Part shown: positions 60,701 to 64,000 of the stretch, in pieces
Numbering within the stretch: position 1 is the stretch's first letter
How the letters are laid out: each line of letters opens with the position of its first letter
DNA from: Luteimonas huabeiensis HB2
Lineage (GTDB): Bacteria > Pseudomonadota > Gammaproteobacteria > Xanthomonadales > Xanthomonadaceae
DNA length: 64,000 nt
Direction: 5' to 3'
NCBI RefSeq assembly: GCF_000559025.1
Contig: NZ_JAAN01000042.1
Coordinates: 36,115 to 100,114, forward strand
Translations under genes and position numbers: made by a program
Notes under the pieces: generated by a model
Seen by the model: only the letters and a program-made list of their open reading frames with translations
Database searches by the model: none
What the model was told of the DNA's origin: nothing

Positions 60701-61449
60701 TCGAGGCTGTCGCGCAGGTACTGCGAGCCGCGCTCGGCCTCGTCGGGCCGCACCAGCTGCAGCTTGCGCGGCGCGGTCTCGTCGAAGTTGCCGGCCGCGT
60801 CGTAGGCGCGCAGCACGTACACCAGCTCGTCGCCGGCGCGGAAGCGGATGTCGGCCGGCAGTGCGCCGTCCCACTCGCTCTGCGACACCGCCTCGACCGG
60901 CAGCGCCAGCCGCGCCACCGGGTCGATCAGGTCGCCGTCGTTGCCGCGGTAGAGCGCGAGCTCGTAGCGATCGACGAAGGCGACGTAGTTGCTGCGCACG
61001 AAGAACTTGACCGGCTCGACGATGCGCCCCCCGTCGAAGGCCACCATCGTCGGCGCCGACACGGTCAGTTCCGGGGCGCCCAGGCTGGGATCCTCGGTGG
61101 CCCAGACCACGCCGCCGCCGGGCAGCTGCACCGAAAACCCGCCGCGCACGTCCGCGCGGCCGGGCGCGTCCAGCGCCACCGTCGCCCGGCGATCGGGCTG
61201 CAGCGCCTGCGAGGAGGAGCGCTCGCTGGTGCCGGTGGTGACGGGCTGGTCGTAGCTGCGGGTACGCACGCGGAACAGCAATTCGCCGTCGGCGCTGCAG
61301 GCGCCGTCGTCGCAGTCCATCGCCGCGTCGGCGGCCGCGGCCCCCTCCGACGACGGCGCCTGCGCCAGGGCGGCGGAACTCATGCCCGCCAGGATGCCGA
61401 GCAGGGCGGTGTCGAGCAGTGTCTTCTTCATGATCCGGTTCTTGTCCAT
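57754..61449 (-). CDS. Very large probable outer-membrane beta-barrel protein
   Basis: 1231 residues. Signal peptide (about 1-30, ending SSAALAQ). An N-terminal periplasmic or surface part of about 400 residues has beta-sandwich character (e.g. LYRGNDGDLIDPVARLAL; IPIYGSRVRVQGRNLPEGYGL). The remaining 800 residues alternate polar and aromatic residues as in an outer-membrane barrel, with many Tyr/Trp-ended strands (YLRAEWDKNEALWGNFDTGL; SFYGAYTYSTDRSDY) and a terminal strand WFVNFVGSY ending in an aromatic, as barrel-assembly signals do. No TonB plug is present. It lies 10 bp downstream of the OmpA/DUF11 gene and 11 bp upstream of the PA14-like gene, so it is likely the outer-membrane anchor or channel for those DUF11 proteins. 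ATG 61449 follows AAGGGGGG; ATG 61431 is an alternative. Confidence 0.8.
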   Translation of the reverse strand: MDKNRIMKKTLLDTALLGILAGMSSAALAQAPSSEGAAAADAAMDCDDGACSADGELLFRVRTRSYDQPVTTGTSERSSSQALQPDRRATVALDAPGRADVRGGFSVQLPGGGVVWATEDPSLGAPELTVSAPTMVAFDGGRIVEPVKFFVRSNYVAFVDRYELALYRGNDGDLIDPVARLALPVEAVSQSEWDGALPADIRFRAGDELVYVLRAYDAAGNFDETAPRKLQLVRPDEAERGSQYLRDSLERSLGAPLGAEQAQTQALLDDVFAENGLRQQNIPIYGSRVRVQGRNLPEGYGLRINGESYPVDLERKFVAEYLMPIGRHRFELELDGPEGTRPLRRALDVEVSGRYFFGVGLADVTVYQNKASGPGRSLALAGREDDILSDGRLAFYLKAKTQGKYLITAQADTQNRPLEDLFDGFTSADPQDVFRRLDPDLYYPTYGDDSNTWRDVDTMGRFYLRAEWDKNEALWGNFDTGLTGTEYGQYVRSLYGAALNWRSRGANAWGDPATQLRAFASEAQTAPGHSEFIGTGGSLYYLRHTDLLPGSEQVVLEVRDRTTGRVEQRVELLRGADYEIDELQGRILLTRALAQITRQNMPTLTRDTPLDGYEQRLLVDYEWVPNDFDADEIAAGVRGRHWFGDHVGVGLTYVDENRAGEDYSLMSADVTLQAGKGTYLKLEHSRTEATSAPVFFSDNGGLSFTRINPAGPREGEATAVEARANFQELGWAAQPWSAGAWWRQVDAGYSISRFDTGADIEEYGAEVLGQFTPNVGVYARYSRAERDDDALTQAQANVEWRIGEVDALAFELRRVEERRGSLDAAGLLGALRYTRRIGTALDLYGIAQLTLDDDSGRYEDNDAYTLGGRYNFANLSTVGAELTTGDRGDAARVDAEYRLSPQHSFYGAYTYSTDRSDYDPLFNPNAQNGWTLGQRWRLSNQVNLFNESQFLKSRRESGLAHTYGMDFYPAQGWNLGFTLSDGELTNSAGGQVDRRAISLSGGRTSAVTSWQSKLEWREDSGAERVTQWVTTHRLTHKLNESWRIAARFNYADTQDDLNPAASAKFIEGNVGFAYRPWNSARWGLFGRYTHLYDLATLGQVGGADYDQRTQVLSFEGVYRLDHHWEFAGKLARREGDVRFGRGTGAWFDSATTFAAGQVRYELVQRWHAMAEYRWLDVKDGGTRQGWMAGVDRDIGRNFRIGAGYNFTDFSDDLTDFDYDHRGWFVNFVGSY

Positions 61450-61459
61450 GACGCCCCCC

Positions 61460-64000
61460 TTACTCGCGTTCCGTACCGACGGGGACCGTCGGATCGCCGC
61501 TGGACTCCACGCGCACCCTGTCTCTCGTTTCTGCGCTCAGCCTGGCCGCCAGCGCCTGCTGCACCGCCTTGGCGCGGCGCAGGCCCAGCTCGGCGTTGTA
61601 GGCGTGCGAACCGCGCACGTCGGTATGGCCGACCACCGACACCACGCCGCCGCCCAGCGCCTCCAGCCGCCGCGCCACCGCATCGAGCAGACCCTCGAAC
61701 TCGGGCCGGATCTCGGCGCGATCGGTATCGAACAGCACCGTGCCCAGCAGCGCGCCGCCGGCGTCCACGCCCGCGACCAGGGTGTGCGGATCGTCCACGC
61801 GGGTGCGCAGCACCACGCTCAGGCCCGCCCGGGACTCCGTTCCCAGCCGCGCCAGCAGCGCATCGCGCACGGCGTTGGCGCGGTCGTAGGCCAGCGCCCG
61901 GGTCTCGCCGTCGGCCTCGATCGCCACCTCGCCGCCGCCGTAGCGCTCCACCTGCTCGGCCATGCGTTCGATCGCAGGCAGGTACGCCTCGCGGATCACC
62001 GCGCTGTCCGGCGCGAAGATCACCTCGCCCAGCTCCAGCTCCACCCGCTGCTCGCCGCCCGGGATCTCCTCCACCGGCAGCCGCACGCCGAAATCGAACC
62101 GCACCGGCAGACCCGGCGTCACCCGCCGCACCAGCGGGTTGGCGGTCGTGAACTCCGCCCCCGCCGGCAACGTCGCCGGGTCCACCTTCAGGATGAAGTT
62201 GCGCCCGTGGTGCCATTCGCCGCCGTGCACGTCCGCCAGGTGATAGCGCCCGTACTGGTCGGTCTCGATCAGCAGGCCCTCCACCGAGGCGATCCGCACG
62301 CCGGGTATGCCGCGCTCGTCGATGCCATGGTTGTCGATGACGTAGGCCACCTCGAAGCCGCCTTCCACCGCCGCCACGCTGCGCGTCACCACCGGCTCGG
62401 CCGCATTGAGCCCCTTCGCCGCCTCGCCCTCGCGTTCCACCCGCGTCGAACCGTCGGCCGCCATCCGCACGCGCACGCCCTGCGCGCTGGTCAGCACGAA
62501 ATCGTCCGTGAACTCGAGCGTGCGCAGCCGCTGACGGATCGTCACCCGGTGCGCGTCCACCGGATCGGCCACCGACTGCCGCGCGGCGATCGCGCCCACC
62601 TCGATCCCGTGCAGCAGCGGCGCGCTGGCGTCGGCCACCGGCTGCGGGCCGTCGCCGCGGTCGAGCGTCGTCGAGCCCGCCACATAGGCGCCCGGCGCGA
62701 AACCGCCCTGCACCCGCACCCCGCTCAGGTCCGCGCGGTCCTGCCAGCCGTCGCCGTCGCGGTCGTCGAACACCGTGCCGAAGATCAGGCTGTCGTCGAG
62801 CAGCGGATCCGTCTCCAGCGTCACCTGCGCGCTCGCCACGTTGGACACCCGCTCGCCCGCCTCGTCCACCGCGACCGCCTCGTTGACGTGCACGCCCGGG
62901 CGCACGCCCGCGCCCACCCGCAGCAGGTAGACGATGGTCGCCTGCTCGCCGGCGGCGATGTCCAGGCCGCCGATCCGCAGCGGATGCCGCCCTTCCAGGG
63001 TGAACGCACCGTCGCGGTCGGCCACCGCCATCGACCCTTCCACGTAGCCGAAGCCCGCCGGCGGCGTGTCGATCACGGTGCCGTCGGTCACGTTCACCGC
63101 CCCCACGTTCTCCACCGTCAGCGTGTAGCGCACCAGGTCGCCGATCGAGACGTTGCGCGAGCCCACCGTCTTGACGATCCGCAGCTCGGCCTCGTCGGCC
63201 ACCTCGTGGCGGGTGCGGCACTGCGTGCACTCCGGCTCCGGGCCGCCGCCCTCGCCCACGTACGCGCCCAGCACCACGTTCTCCACCGCACCGGCCGCAT
63301 CGGCCGTCACCACCGCCGGGTAGACGAAGGTGTACGCGCCCGGCACCGCGCCGGCGGGCAGCACGCAGGTCACCCCGTCGCCATCGCCGGCGCAGCCCGC
63401 CGGCAGCGCGCCCACCGCCAGGCCCGGCCCGGGCGTGTCGGTCAGCCGCACGTCGGCGAGCGTGGCCGAGTTCTCCACCGTCACCGTCAGCGTGTACTCG
63501 ATGCTGTCGCCGACCCGCACTTCCTGCCCGTCGCCGGGCGCGGCGTGCTTGGCGATCGTCACCCGCGGCGCGGCCAGCGGATGCTCGGTGCTGCACGCCG
63601 CGCACTCCGGCGGCGTGCCGCCTTCGCCGGTCCCGCCGCTGGCGGCCACCACGTTGCCGACCGCACCGGTCGCGTCCGGGTTCACCGTCGCGGTGTAGGT
63701 CAGCGCGTAGGTGCCCGGCAGCGTGCCCGCCGGCAGCGTGCAGCTCAGCGCACCGGTGCAGGCGAACGCACCGGCATCGGTCACCTCGCCGAAGCTCAGC
63801 CCCGCGCCCAGCGTGTCGGTCAGGGTCAGCGCGTCGAGCGTGGCCGAATTCGAGACCGTCGCCGTCAGCGTGTAGACGAGCGTGTCGCCCGCGCGCACTT
63901 CCGCGCCGTTGCCCGGATCGGCGGTCTTCGATACGGCGATCGCGGGCGCGACCACCTCGTGCTGGGTCTCGCACGCGGCGCAGACCGGATCCGGGTCGTT
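61460..64000 (-). CDS. DUF11-repeat protein with tandem OmpA-like domains (5' end outside the window)
   Basis: 847 residues are visible with no start in the window; the gene continues past the right edge. At least three DUF11-type repeats are present, starting near AIAVSKTADPG, VTIAKHAAPGDG and LRIVKTVGSRN. Each is preceded by a linker holding C-x-x-C-x-T-x-H (CAACETQH, CAACSTEH, and the third as CTQCRTRH). After them comes a carboxypeptidase-regulatory-like region (ETDQYGRYHLADVHGG). The C-terminal part holds two OmpA-like domains: a degenerate one (LGEVIFAPDSAVI...YDRANAVRDALLARL) and a canonical one (TVLFDTDRAEIRPEF...VVGHTDVRGSHAYNAELGLRRAKAV) that should bind peptidoglycan. First visible gene of the operon with the barrel and PA14-like proteins. 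Probably a wall-anchored fibre or scaffold protein. Confidence 0.85.
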   Translation of the reverse strand, partial: NDPDPVCAACETQHEVVAPAIAVSKTADPGNGAEVRAGDTLVYTLTATVSNSATLDALTLTDTLGAGLSFGEVTDAGAFACTGALSCTLPAGTLPGTYALTYTATVNPDATGAVGNVVAASGGTGEGGTPPECAACSTEHPLAAPRVTIAKHAAPGDGQEVRVGDSIEYTLTVTVENSATLADVRLTDTPGPGLAVGALPAGCAGDGDGVTCVLPAGAVPGAYTFVYPAVVTADAAGAVENVVLGAYVGEGGGPEPECTQCRTRHEVADEAELRIVKTVGSRNVSIGDLVRYTLTVENVGAVNVTDGTVIDTPPAGFGYVEGSMAVADRDGAFTLEGRHPLRIGGLDIAAGEQATIVYLLRVGAGVRPGVHVNEAVAVDEAGERVSNVASAQVTLETDPLLDDSLIFGTVFDDRDGDGWQDRADLSGVRVQGGFAPGAYVAGSTTLDRGDGPQPVADASAPLLHGIEVGAIAARQSVADPVDAHRVTIRQRLRTLEFTDDFVLTSAQGVRVRMAADGSTRVEREGEAAKGLNAAEPVVTRSVAAVEGGFEVAYVIDNHGIDERGIPGVRIASVEGLLIETDQYGRYHLADVHGGEWHHGRNFILKVDPATLPAGAEFTTANPLVRRVTPGLPVRFDFGVRLPVEEIPGGEQRVELELGEVIFAPDSAVIREAYLPAIERMAEQVERYGGGEVAIEADGETRALAYDRANAVRDALLARLGTESRAGLSVVLRTRVDDPHTLVAGVDAGGALLGTVLFDTDRAEIRPEFEGLLDAVARRLEALGGGVVSVVGHTDVRGSHAYNAELGLRRAKAVQQALAARLSAETRDRVRVESSGDPTVPVGTERE

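Noticed and set aside
57685..62151. A 1488-residue plus-strand frame opposite the barrel gene
   Set aside because: Shadow frame; composition biased and no domains, while the minus strand has a signal peptide and barrel pattern.
63176..64000. Heme c attachment by the CAAC...H linkers
   Set aside because: Heme c sites need CxxCH with His adjacent to the second Cys; here His is four residues later, so only metal binding or a disulfide is plausible.

Overview
The window looks like chromosomal DNA from a high-GC member of the Xanthomonadaceae (Lysobacter/Luteimonas/Xanthomonas group). The evidence is the very GC-rich codon use, the gene order rsmB-fmt-def / LysM-dprA-smg-topA-tsaC, a type IV secretion effector with an XVIPCD-like C-terminus, several TonB-dependent receptors, and the intergenic GGGAATCGGGAATC and CCCGCAAGCGGG repeats common in this family. 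No species can be named from the sequence alone.

Layout. 1-2.5 kb: 5' part of a DEAD/DEAH helicase, a decayed thioredoxin-reductase-like gene, a small lipoprotein gene and an Excalibur-domain gene. 2.7-6.4 kb: a large SF1 helicase gene of visibly lower GC, beside the 3' end of tRNA-Ile2(CAT); this may be acquired DNA. 6.4-13.6 kb: a mannoside-use locus. A GH92 alpha-mannosidase is divergent from LacI regulator - sugar/H+ symporter - PfkB sugar kinase - AGE-family sugar isomerase. Two matching LacI-type operators lie exactly 100 bp apart. 13.6-24.1 kb: a D-glutamate / D-amino-acid peptide locus. It has two minus-strand transcription units (TonB receptor - DgcN-like - serine hydrolase; membrane serine hydrolase - DgcA-like enolase - POT peptide transporter). 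Both start from almost identical promoter/operator elements, and an XRE-cupin regulator is divergent from the second. 24.1-33.8 kb: repeats, rpoD, dtd, an LpxL/HtrB-like acyltransferase, two bacterial PH-domain membrane proteins, and a Fur-box siderophore receptor - PepSY - small membrane protein operon.

33.7-45.6 kb: two glycosyltransferases downstream of rsmB/fmt/def on the minus strand, then LysM protein, dprA, smg, topA and tsaC on the plus strand. 45.8-48.4 kb: a likely T4SS toxin with its lipoprotein immunity protein. 48.5-54.7 kb: gltB and gltD (glutamate synthase), with a repeat hairpin between them. 54.8-56.2 kb: two tandem DUF4124 proteins. 56.2-64 kb: a minus-strand operon for a surface structure: a DUF11-repeat/OmpA protein (cut by the window edge), a 1231-residue probable outer-membrane barrel, and a PA14-like/DUF11 protein.

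The best candidate for a little-described system is the D-glutamate/peptide locus: hydrolysis, outer- and inner-membrane uptake, and DgcN/DgcA-type chemistry appear tied together by one repeated operator.
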